Shown: positions 11,041 to 21,935 of the stretch, one piece after another
Layout of the letters: each line of letters starts with the position of its first letter
How positions within the stretch are numbered: position 1 is the first letter of the stretch
The notes under the pieces: model-generated
The model's database searches: none
What the model was told of the DNA's origin: nothing
Seen by the model: only the letters and a program-made list of their open reading frames with translations
Position numbers and translations under genes: made by a program
Assembly (NCBI GenBank): GCA_951640195.1
Contig: OX621173.1
Location: forward strand, 41,780 to 105,779
Reading direction: 5' to 3'
Length of the DNA: 64,000 nucleotides
Source: Porpolomopsis calyptriformis
Lineage: Eukaryota; Basidiomycota; Agaricomycetes; Agaricales; Hygrophoraceae

Positions 11041-11574
11041 TTGGTTCCAAGGGTAGTTACATTTGGGGGTGGGTGGATAACTGCATGAAAACAAGATAAT
11101 CAGCATAAAATTTATCTAGATGTGGTGAAAAAATAAGCATTCATTCAATCGCATGCGTATAGCCATTGTGGTGCTGGAAGTAGTTTCGTGTGTGAGTCAC
11201 AGCTCTTGATCACTACTTAGGCTCCTCACACATCACTTCATAGCACATCACTTCATAAGTACATAACAGCTAGTTGATATTCACGCATACACAGACAAGA
11301 TAGCTGGGAGTTAATCAATACAGTATCAAAGCAACTTGATATGTTATGCGTGACATCACATTTGCATACCAAAATGGGATGGGAGTGGCGCATGTGAACT
11401 TGCTAATTTACACCTGCACACAGCTCAACATGTCTACACAGGTTTAGCACAAATCGTATGTAGTAGACTTATATAGTAACTAGCTTGGAATGCAGCAATA
11501 CAAGTTGATTAATATTTGTGGAAAGTTTGATGCGACATGCATGCAGCGTAATAGATGCTAATTCAGTAATTTTA
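11041..11574. other. Intergenic, no gene seen
   Basis: About 530 bp between the sirtuin stop and the FGHS gene start. It contains a short direct repeat (ACATCACTTCATA) near 11229-11258. No supported ORF. Confidence 0.5.
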
Positions 11575-12725
11575 TCAAGACCATAACCTCCATGATGGTC
11601 TGTAGTTAAGCTTTCTGTCTCCATAGAGAACCTGAACCTGAGTGTGGTTGCTTTCGAGCATTTCACCTGACGCAATCATCTCCTCCATCCTTTTCAATGC
11701 CAACCGTGCAAACTCTTCACAGTCCATGTCTATCCAAGCGTCGAATATACCAGCCCACGTAGCTGTGTTTGTAAAGGTATTATTGAGATATATAACTTGA
11801 GGCGATGCTTGTAAACTGGATTTGGGGGAATTTTTTGCTAAGATTCTAGCGGACTGCTTGATAAAGTCAGTAGTACCCTTCACTTTCAAGCTAGTGCCAA
11901 CCACAAGGAGAAGATCTAGTTGGCGACTGGGGGTGGTAGTTAACCCAAGATCATTTTGCTGCACGTTTGCTATTTCTTCTCCTCGAGGATGTGGTTCTCC
12001 GTAAAGAATGATATTGGGTCGGAGTCGAGGCACAGTCGTTCTGCGTTTGCCCTGCTCTACCCTCTTTTCCATATTGATTTGACATTCAGTGCATTCTGGT
12101 AGTTGGCCCTCTTTCAAAGAGGGGTAGTATGGTTCGAGGATAAAAATGGAGGAGCAGCCAGGGCATCGTAGTTCCTCTAGGGATCCATGCAATGGAATGC
12201 ATCGGGCTGGTCCATCACTGGGGTGAATTTCTGAGGACATATGTAACCCAGCCTTGAGCTCCAAACCATCGATATTTTGAGTGTAAACACGGAGTAACAC
12301 TCCTTGGAGGTCTAGAGCACGAAGGAAATGGTGGAAGGCAGTGGGTTGTGCGATCGCCGCTTTCTCAGCAAGGGTGGCAATGAGCTGACAATGCAGTGAT
12401 TGTTGCTTTTGGGTCTAGAACATTAACTTGGTCAACTAATCCTCACTTGAACATATATTTCTCACTACGAGGGATGAGCTAGTAAGCAGATCAGTCAGGT
12501 TGACTCCGGTAAATCCAGATAGTGCGTTGCCAGTATATAAGCCGTCTGGTCCTCTAAAACATGGAATACCTGCAGCCACGGATATTCCTGCTCCTAGAGA
12601 GTAGGTAAGTATTTGAATGAAACATGATGATGGGTCGATTTACCACAGAGCACGACGATTCTCTTTGCTTTCAGTATTCCATCCATTAGATCTGTTGCAC
12701 TTTGTTTTATAGTGGAGGGGAACAT
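11575..12725 (-). CDS. Sirtuin (SIR2-family NAD-dependent deacylase), left copy
   Basis: Three exons (12725-12644, 12593-12469, 12414-11575) give 348 residues in frame. All sirtuin landmarks are present in order: KRIVVLCGAGIS with AGIPCFRG (NAD-binding Rossmann loop), TQNIDGLE, the catalytic His in LHGSLEELRC, two zinc Cys pairs (CPGC and CTEC), PNIILYGE, and VVGTSLKVKG. The first Met lies just upstream of the Rossmann strand, so there is no long N-terminal extension. Sirtuins remove acyl groups from lysines, classically on histones. It starts 73 bp after the stop of the BAH gene on the same strand, suggesting the two act together. No key residue is missing. Identical protein in the right copy. 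Confidence 0.9.
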
Positions 12726-12797
12726 AATAGCTGAGTTTTTAGCAGTAACACGGTGAAGGATAGTAGGTATTAGATAAGCTAGAAGAATGGTAAGGTA

Positions 12798-14163
12798 TCA
12801 AATAAGCAAATCTGAGCTACACCGAGGGCAAGTATAGTATGTTTGGTCTGTAACGACTAATGGCTCATAAGAGTCTGTGTTATCTATGCCGAATTCTGCC
12901 TCAAGCCAGTTTTCCCAGTCAGTGTCTATCATATTTAACCGAGACTCCTCAATGAGGTGAGCAGCTATCCATCCAGAGGCTTGGACGACACTGCGTTCCT
13001 GTGAAGAAAGCAACTTTCTAGCCTTGTTCACGATCCTAATATTTCCGGCTGTAAAATAAGTGAGACCTCCCCTAGCTGTGGGTTGGAAAGCAACTTGAAG
13101 TATAATTTTTGGGGTGTCGGCAAACTTCTCTATAGCATAGAGATTGTTAAGATACTGCTGCTGGGTAATGTTGGCAGGGGTTCCTAGGCAAGTAAGATGG
13201 GACCATCTTTTGCAGGACCAGCAGTAGCGTTGTTCCTCTGTATCGGGGGACCAAAGTGAATAACAGTGAGTTGCGCCACATATTTCTGGCTCGCCCTACC
13301 ACCCAATAGATTACTACAGGGTATATGTTTAGTTCAATGAATGCACCTTCAATGCCTGCCTATGCCCATCCCAGAAGTATCTAATAGAAATTTTAGTATA
13401 ATAGATGGGTTGGTATTATCGTCAAGCTTACCGCATGTAATACGCGGTTACTGGAGGTTGATCTTCAATCTGATTTTTAATAATAACAATGTCGATTGTA
13501 TCTACAGTTTAATTTTCAGTTCAGTTCAGTTCATTCTTTTATATCTGCTTCTCGATATAATAACCCTCACCTTCCAAGGCTTGCGCATCAATGATATCTG
13601 TAGAATCAGAGCCACACAGCTCTTGCTTTCCAAATGTGTTTATATACCTGTCAAGAGTAAGAAGAACATAGAGTGACAGGAGAAGGAGTAGGTTTTGAGA
13701 TGCAACCTTTTAGTATCAGCCTTAACATCACTTCTCTCCAACAACTGCTTGGCTGTATACATCCATGAAACCTTAGCAAGATACTTGTTCTAAAGCACAT
13801 TGTCAACATTGGGTAGGGTAGCTTGAGCAGGTGTATCACCTTAGTAGTTTTTCTTATTTGTAGGATCAAACCTTTCCAGTAGTCGTCCATTATAATATTA
13901 TTTTCTTCCTTTGCATGGAGGCCAAGGTGACGGATGAGGCAGCTGTGTTTGAGGGAAATAATCAAATGACTACTATTCAAGCATTATCGATAAACACTTA
14001 CAAGTCATTCTTAACGAATTTGCAAGGAGAGCCTATAAAGTTTTGATTCGGAACAAATAGAACAAGGCATAGGTGATATCTCACCATCATTTGGATTAGG
14101 AACCTCGAGGTATTCTACGACTTTTGCAGATTTCCATTGTTTTTCCTCGGTTGTAGGTGCCAT
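12798..14163 (-). CDS. BAH-domain protein with split PHD-like zinc finger (left copy)
   Basis: Eight exons (14163-14085, 14032-14002, 13942-13840, 13789-13707, 13647-13571, 13501-13432, 13380-13347, 13295-12798) sum to 324 residues. Residues about 25-115 read as a BAH domain: KNDFCLIRHLGL, DDYWKGLILQIRK, KYLAKVSWMYTAKQLL, ELCGSDSTDIIDAQALEG, the strand order of chromatin-reading BAH modules. Then comes a zinc-finger pattern (CGATHC, YCWSCKRWSHLTC). The final Cys pair (YYTCPRC) lies only at the C-terminus, so a helical insert of about 110 residues splits the finger. It shares a 129-bp divergent promoter with the giant gene. The likely role is a histone-mark reader; this is inferred. The right copy has one Ile-to-Val change. 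Confidence 0.8.
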
Positions 14164-14292
14164 AATAATAAATCTACGGACCAATGTTGATTATTCGTAT
14201 TATATTCCCACAGCTATATATATGTCACGTGAATGTAGATACACTTTGTCTCGACTATTGTACAAACATAGCTCTCGATCTTAACCTCCAAT
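14164..14292. promoter_or_regulatory. Divergent promoter with CACGTG box (left copy)
   Basis: 129 bp separate the ATGs of the BAH gene (-) and the giant gene (+). It contains a TATATATA run and CACGTG at 14226-14231, an E-box of the kind bound by bHLH factors. One T/C difference between copies lies near 14260. Confidence 0.6.
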
Positions 14293-17200
14293 ATGGCAAA
14301 CCAGGCAAATGAAGGTGCAGATTATGACAGTGATATAGATAGGATCATAGCTATGTCCTCACTAGCCAAGGTAAGCCTATCCCTAGTAGTTATGTATCTA
14401 ATTCGATTCACACAATTAAATCATTACGAGGCTAATAAAACCATAATAAACCAGGAAGGGGATTCGACTTCTAGTGGTTCAGATGATAGTGATATACGTA
14501 ATATCCTGAATATGCCTTGTGCAGAGAAGATGCCAATGCCAATACCGATGCTAGGAGAAAAACATATGCCTTCCAAAAAACATATATTAATCAACAAAAA
14601 GCCAGTATACTCAGTAAGTGTATATCTGTTTTCAAGGTTAAAGTGCTCACATTATTACAGACAACGTTAATTAGCCTAAATCATCTTAACATCCAGAATT
14701 CGGATCAGCAATATATATCGATACCTCCATTGGCTCCCTTAGGTCCCCAGCCAGGTCCTTCAAGGGTCCAAAACGCAATAAGTAGAAAGGATAATGACGC
14801 TGTATGTCTCAATTAACCTATGACAATAATAACTTACATTTATTTATTTTCCAGGTGGCGAAAGCATGGTATGTATTTTAAGAGAAATCATAAGATACTT
14901 GCGTATTAATACTGGTTAGGTTTAGTGATTATAGCTCTCCTTCAGAGCCTTCGGTGGATATTAGAAGGAACAACTCGCGATTTGAAACCAGACACCGGTG
15001 AATAAATCTATCATTCGAAATGTTAGGTTAAATACTAAACTTTTAGAAGCTCAACAAGCCGATCATCGTCGCCAGCTAGCAATAACGGATCAGATTTCAT
15101 TGGATCCAGTGAAAGTGACAGCGCTCATTCTCATTTACTAGCAAAAAATGCCATTCGATTGAATCTACCACGATCTGAGCAAGAGCTTTTTATAGGTATG
15201 TTCTTATATTATTGGTGGTGATTAGACTCATTAAGGATATTAGACACGAAGCTAGCAGATCCAAGGATATGGGCTTCAGCTTGTCAATCATTGGGATCTG
15301 CTAAGCCTGGAAACCACCTGGATCACGCGGTCATAGAAATTTACCTTTTGAAATCATGGTATATGTCCATTCAACCCCAGATGCCATCTCAGAGATATTC
15401 CTACTATCTAGACTCGGAAACGGTGAGCAGGGTAATAAGAGAAGAAGAAGACATCCTGTCTACCGAAATCCATAAAACTCTCCTTCTTCCACCTCACGTT
15501 GCTATCCCGAAAAAGCCTGTGTTATTTTTCCCTCCACTATCATGGCAATCTTCTGCAACCCAAAGGCTAGCTTTATTTGATTACCAGCAGGAGAAGGTTC
15601 TTGTTTTTAGCCATGGAGCTCCACTCGAAACCAATATGTACTCAGATTGGACGGAGTGGAATGGCAACTACTATTGGAGGGCTATTGCTAATGTGTTTGG
15701 GTGGATCCTGGGTAGTGAGTTGGATGAGCGAGGTCCCCAAGTAATCGAACCGAATTGGAATACGGTGAAAATCTCGTTTCTATACAGAAGAAGCATATTC
15801 ATATACATATTTCAACAGAGTGAGGCCGACACTGGTTCCTGGATGGCATCGCTTTGCCAAGAAATCTTTGATAATGGTTGGATGTATTCCACAGACATTA
15901 ACCAACACCCACTTGCACCCAAATTGCAATGTGTTCATGCGATGCGAGAGAGAATATTTCTCACTGCGCTTCAAACTGTACAAAAATCATATGACTTCTG
16001 GAACAAGACTCAGACCCTGCTTCGGTATTCCATGGAACCCAATTCTGAGGTTGTGAATGATATGAAGGCTGGGCTTTTAAAATTCAAGCGTTTCGAGGTA
16101 ATAGCACTTGCGCTTGCAACTGCTCGTATGAAGTGTGAGTATTATCTCATTCCGATTACCTGTGATAATCAATCTAAAGAGGCTACCTATATTAATCAAC
16201 TAGGCCATCTTCTGGATAGTCACGACAAGGATGGCAATGCCAGCAATGACGACAACAATCACAATGATGATGACAATGACAATGACAATGATGACAACGA
16301 TGATGATTCCATTGTAATCAACCTACCACCTCAGCCTTCCAGAAGGTCTCTACCTGAAATCCAACTTCCAGAGGTTGAGCTAAATGGGAATGGGGGTGAA
16401 GAAGCATTAGCAACAAGCGTTGATGAGCGGCCTTTTGATGACTACGAATCAGCTATGTTGGTTTGCTCCGAGGATCAAGCTGATATCATTCCAAACACGT
16501 GGACCTTTGACACCAATGGAATGCTTGTATTGGGCAAGCACTGGAGTATCTGGAGGGATAGAGGCTATAGGTTGCAGGCCGATTTTTTCTCTATGTTCAA
16601 TAACCAGGAACCGGTTCTCCTCAATGACCACCTTCTTCCACACTGGGATTCAAGTGATCAAGCAAGTGGATGTTTACCATCATCTCCAGTTGCATACCCA
16701 TCCTCGTTATCTTCTCATTCTTCTGAGGTGCTGAATTCCCTACCAGCTATGGACAACCCAGATGTGACTGTGATGGGTGCTCAGGATATGTTGGATGAGG
16801 CGGGAGGGGTGGAAGGGACATCAGAGAGCCAGGGTGTGTTTGTAAAAGGTAAAGCACGCAACAACAAATTCATCTACTTCGACTTGGAGAAGGATAGAGT
16901 AAACCTGGACGATGAAGAAGTGTCAGTGTCGGTGGATATCGACAGCGTCATATGGGTCACGCATAAACCACAGTTCATTGGTCCAATCAATATTCACCTT
17001 CTTCCACTGTTAGACGACAAACCTCCATTCTCTATCAACAATCATGTCTATGTCCAGGTTCTACAACCACCTACCACTCGAAATCCTAGGCAGAGGTCTA
17101 AAAGGTATCCACTTAGTGCCTTGCCACATACCCATTTCGGGCAGATGGGTCAAGGATCAGGCCAATTTAACACCTACGTCTTCTTCCCTCGTATGATTAG

Positions 17201-19660
17201 GAAAGACCCAGGAACGCATAGAATGACTACTCTGATGCCAAGGGAGGTACAGGAGTTGTGGTTCTCACAAGTGATCATGCCTGCTCTGCCAGTGGTTTTA
17301 GCCAACTACACCGGAATTATGGAGTATCTTCCTACAAGCGTCAGTAATCTCCAATGGAAAATAGGGACAAGACGTACGACCAAGACCATTCCCCTCACAC
17401 CTGAAGCATTTTCTTCCATGCGAACCACTCTCTGCGACATCATAAATAACCAGCCCGATCTCCTAGGCCGATTCGGGTCCTTTTTCTTTGTTGTAGATGC
17501 TCGAGGTATCAAACTGCTCTCTAAGCAGCACCACCCAACCGAGAATATATATCAGGCACTCTGTTCGATGATTCCTAACATGGACTGGGATTATATGAAG
17601 GACCGATCGCATGGAGAACTCTTGCTTGATCTTGGGATTTCATACCATCCTCCTTCTAGGGAGGATCAGGAGCCATTGGTAGGGCTGTGGAGGTTAGATA
17701 GGATCGACGACTCGTACGACCTTATGGGGATGAAAAAAGGAATGACCCATTATACTGCCATGTTTGGAGCTTATGGAGGGAGACAGGCTGAAACCAAGTT
17801 GAAGAAAAGTCGGCTTGTACACCTTTGCTTCCGATCCAGCTACAACCTTTGCTTTGAGGTGGTGCGACTTCCTGGCCAAACGAACTACCTATGTGATGAC
17901 TGTGATGCAGTCAAGACAAATGACCGATTCATGACTAGCTGTGATCACTGGAAAAAGCTGTTTCAATCTTCTCAAATCCAGTCATTCGGCGTTAGAGAAG
18001 AAGTTAGAGGGAGTGGGTTAGCCATTATAAAGCTTCTTGATGTAGCATCTGAAAAGGTAAGCAGCGAAATAACTGCAAACTAGAAATGTCTAATGATTGC
18101 CAGGCACAAGACTATATGTCATCTGACCCTATCATTTGGATCAAGTCGAGCCTCTTTTTCAAGTTGTTGGCAAGAAGGCTAGCAGAGTTTCAAAACGTCC
18201 AACTACACCTTTCACGAAATCGACCAAGCAACTATGGAATGATGGCTACGCTTATCATCCACCTGATTAAGCACACCATGGTCACGCCAAGGATAAAGCA
18301 CACATTCTTGAATGATGTGTTGCGAGACCTTCGTTTCAGTTCGATAATGTGGAGGTTCGGAATGTTCTTTCTTCACGACCTCAAGTTGAAGAAAGGAGTG
18401 CTATCTCTAAGAGAACTACCGGAGGAGGATCCAGCTGAGGTTATCCAAGCGTATGGACAGTCCTTGAAGAAGCCACAGGCAACTCAAGCCAACCAGCCAT
18501 ATCACCTTATTCAAATGTATCAGCAAGATGCGTGCCCTTGGGGTCCCGATCCATCTTGGTCAAGAATTCAGAAACTGTTGGAAACCGAGCCAGAGATTTT
18601 CCTTAGGGAATGGAGGTTGGATGATGACTGGGAAGCTCCTGAACTGCTTTACACGAAGCTGTTGTTTGTTGAGTTCACGCATCAGCTGTGGCTAAGTCTG
18701 GCAGAGCAGTTTGCATCAGCAGGTGTTTTACCCAAGCCAACCACAGTTCAGGAAGCAATGGAGACTTGGACGGTACCTGCGATTCAGCATATCATAGGCA
18801 TTGACCGTTGCCGATTCCTTCCTTCGAGCTGTGGCCTTAAAGGAAAGCTTCCTTTGAGTCACTCCCGTGATCTATCATTTTCAGCACGTCGGGCAACCTT
18901 CTTCCCTGAACAAACTATCCAGATCCCAGAGAATTCAGTCTGGAAACCATACACCAAGCCTGGAGGATATATCTCCACTTACCACCAATATCTTGTGGAT
19001 TGGGATATGGATGAAGGTGATCAGCTCTGCCGTGAATTGGACAACATATTTGGCCAGTTACAATGCCTTCCTGTAGGTGGCCTATCGAATAAAAAGGGGA
19101 AACAAGTCATATGGGGGATGAAATCAGGCAAGATCAACTTTATTTCGAATTCAAAGTTCTATCGGATTGAAGAAATTGGGAAAGAGGTGGCTGCGCGTCC
19201 ACGAACTCAGGTCCTAAAAAGGCCTCATGCTTCAAAGAATATACTTCAGAGACGACTAGATGAAACCTTGGGGAGATCGATAAAACCACCTATTCGGAGC
19301 CGAAAGTCTGCCAAAATCTACCAAAAACGAAAGCCTCCTGTGAGACGGAAAGCAGACAACAATCCTTCAGGTTCAGAGAGCGGGAAAGAGCAACAGGTTA
19401 GGGTTACTCGCTCAAAGGCCAAGGCTGCCCAGAAAGACGAGGGAAGAAAGGGGGTGAGTGGTGTGCGGATAACTCGGTCAAGAATGAACGCTGCTAGGAA
19501 AGATGCGGAGAGAGAAGATTCAGGTTCAGGAAGACATATAGTAGGTAGATCTCAGTCAAGAGTCAAGGCTGCTAGGGAACGGGCAGATTTAGAGTCTGAT
19601 TCCGATTCCGATTCATTAGAGTACACAGATGAGCCAGGATCAGAGCAATCTAGTAGCTAA
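14293..19660 (+). CDS. Giant hypothetical protein with degenerate Ulp1-like region (left copy)
   Basis: Eight exons (14293-14370, 14455-14613, 14661-14801, 14855-14868, 14920-14997, 15047-15195, 15244-18056, 18104-19660) give 1662 residues. A 54-nt in-frame stretch at 15765-15818 with GT...AG ends may be an extra intron. The N-terminus (about 200 residues) is Ser/Asp-rich and disordered. Around residues 300-400, DWTEWNGNYYW, then GW, NWN and ADTGSW resemble the Ulp1-like proteases of mushroom elements, where DCG would hold the catalytic Cys. Here Cys is replaced by Thr and the His and Gln positions are not recognisable, so it would be inactive. An Asp/Asn run follows near residue 540. The last 150 residues are Arg/Lys-rich with repeated TRSKAKAA-like motifs, then acidic. 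The middle is unrecognised. It may be a scaffold or the element's own enzyme. Confidence 0.75.
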
Positions 19661-19714
19661 TGTATCGATTTGAAGATTATATATTCACAGGTCTATTCTA
19701 CCTATATGTGTTAC

Positions 19715-21770
19715 ACTGCTCATTGTGGTACCCCAATCAGTCTGCCCATGGGGATGTGGTTATTCTGGGATGTTATCACACTAATGCTATTGATTGAACA
19801 TAACATGCTGATGGTTAGAGAGCTCGGTGAGAAGTTGAAGGTATAACCTCTGATACCTCTTGCATGCTAATTACGGTACCCCAATTATTCCGCACATGAG
19901 GATTGGACTACTCCTGATGTTTGTAGCACCAATGCTATTGATTGAACATAAAATCCTGATGCTTAGAGGGCTCTCTGATAAGTTGAAGGTATACCCTCCC
20001 ATACCTGTTGTATACTTATTGCGGCACCCTAGTTAATCCACACGTGATGATTGAACTATTCCTAACCTTTGTAATACTCATGCTATTGATTGAACATAAA
20101 ATCCTGATACTCGGAGAGCTCTGTGATAAGTTGAAGGTATATCATCTGATACTTCTTACATACTATACCCCAATCATTCCACACATGAGGATTAGACTAC
20201 TCCTGACCTTTGTAACACTAATGCTGTTGATTTAACATAAAATCCCGATGATTAGAGAGCTCTCTGATAAGTTAAAGGTATACCACCCCATGATATCTTA
20301 TATACTTATTGCGGCACCCTAGTCAATCCATACACGAGGATTAGACTATTCCCAATGTTTATAACACTGATGCTATTGATTGAACATGAAATCCTGATGC
20401 TCAGAGAGCTCTGTGATAACTTGAAGGTATACCCCCCCCTACCTCCTGTATACTTCTTGCGGCACCCCAGTCTATCTACACATGATGATTGGACTATTCC
20501 CAATGTTTGTAACACAGGTGCTATTGATTGAACATGAAATCCTGATGCTCAGAGAGCTCTGTGATAAGTTAGAGATATACCCCCCTATACCCCTTATATA
20601 GCTTATTGCAGTGCCTCATTCTGTCCATATATTGTCATTCCGAGCATCTGTAACACTGGTGCTATTGATTGAACATGAAATTGTGATGTTTAAAGAGGTC
20701 TGTGATAAGTTGGAGATATACTCCCCCATACCCCTTATATAGCTTATTGCAGTACCTCATTCTGACCATATATTGTTATTCCGAGCATCTATGACACTGG
20801 TGCTATTGATTGAACATGAAATTGTGATGTTTAAAGAGGTCTGTGATAAGTTGGAGATATACTCCCTCATACCCTTTATATACCTTATTGGAGTGCCTTA
20901 TTCTACCCATATATTGTTATTCCGAGCATCTATGACACTAGTGCTATTGATTGAACATGAAATTATGATGTTTAAAGATGTCTGTAATAAGTTGGAGATA
21001 TACCCCCCCATACCCCTTATATAACTGATTGCGGTACCCCAAATGGTCTATAACTTAGGATTTTTGTATTCCCCACCTCTATGACACTGGGGCTATTGAT
21101 TGAATATAAAACCCAGGTTTTTAAAGACCTCTGTAATAAGTTGGAGATATACCCCCCCATACCCCTTATATGGCTTATTGCAGTACCTTATTCTGCCTAT
21201 ACATCAGGATTTTGTTATTCCGAGCCTCTATGACACTACTGCTATCGATTGAACATGAAATCCTGATTTTTAAAGACCTCTGTGATAAGTTGGAGATATA
21301 CCCCCCCATACCCCTTATATAGCTTATTGCGGTACCCCAAATGGTCTATAAATCAGGATTTTTGTATTCCCAGTATCTGTGACACTAGTGCTATCGATTG
21401 AACATAAAATCCTGATTTTTAAAGAGCTCTGTGATAAGTTGGAGATATACCCCCCCATACCCCTTATATCACTGATTGCGGTACCCCAAATGGTCCATAA
21501 ATCGGGATTTTTGTATTCCCCACCTCTATGACACTGGGGCTATCGATTGAATATGAAACCCCGATTTTTAGAGCAGTCTATAGCTACTTATACTTATGCC
21601 TCCTCCTAAAACCTTACTATCTTCCACCACGACATACCAAATGCTCTAAAAATCGGAATTTTCTGTGGGCCCACCATTAGTTTACTGTGCCTATCGAATG
21701 GACATGAAATTGTGATTTATAGAGTGCAATACAATAGCTGGGCTGCATAATGGTATAAATGGAGTATTTT
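19715..21770 (+). repeat. Minisatellite, about 14 units of 141-150 bp (left copy)
   Basis: GCTATTGATTGAACAT or close variants recur at about 19786, 19934, 20082, 20223, 20372, 20520, 20661, 20802, 20943, 21092, 21241, 21390, 21540 and, degenerate, 21690. Units share a CTGTGATAAGTTGGAGATAT block and a C-tract. Two size classes (141 and 148-150) cluster by position, as expected from local unequal exchange. It starts about 55 bp after the giant gene stop. The array plus an AT-rich tail forms the right end of the cassette. No coding sense seen. Confidence 0.9.
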
Positions 21771-21904
21771 ACATATATCTCAAGAATGGGACCGCCGATT
21801 TTTTTAATTTATGGCTTAAACTGATTGTATTGGGATGCCCTAACGATCCCCCAAAGAATTTTGAATTAATTTTGTGCCAGCATTTTGGTCATTTTGTTAA
21901 TAAT

Positions 21905-21925
21905 GGGTCCCTGAAGTCCTCCAAC
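21905..21925. other. Head-to-tail junction of the tandem copies
   Basis: Left of this point sequence matches the right end of the right copy (ending GGGTCCCTGA at 50336). Right of it starts the next unit. The junction falls 22 bp past the splice donor of the PHD gene's last visible exon, so that gene is cut here. Confidence 0.85.
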
Positions 21926-21935
21926 AACTACTTAC

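Larger units (their letters stand above)
1..21914. repeat. Left copy (3' part) of 28.4-kb tandem duplication
   Basis: Every gene in this stretch recurs downstream at +28273, changing to +28422 beyond about 21.3 kb because the right copy has one extra minisatellite unit. The match already holds at base 1, so the copy begins left of the window. Its missing first 6.4 kb should equal 21915-28273. The last shared base is 21914 (= 50336). About two dozen single-base differences were found by eye, nearly all C/T or G/A. Confidence 0.95.

Noticed and set aside
13341..14670. Plus- and minus-strand single frames of about 100 codons
   Set aside because: They cross exons and introns of the BAH gene or the giant gene's first exons and show no independent coding sense.
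19715..21770. CRISPR-like array
   Set aside because: Units of 141-150 bp have no short conserved repeat with unique spacers, and the genome is eukaryotic; it is a minisatellite.
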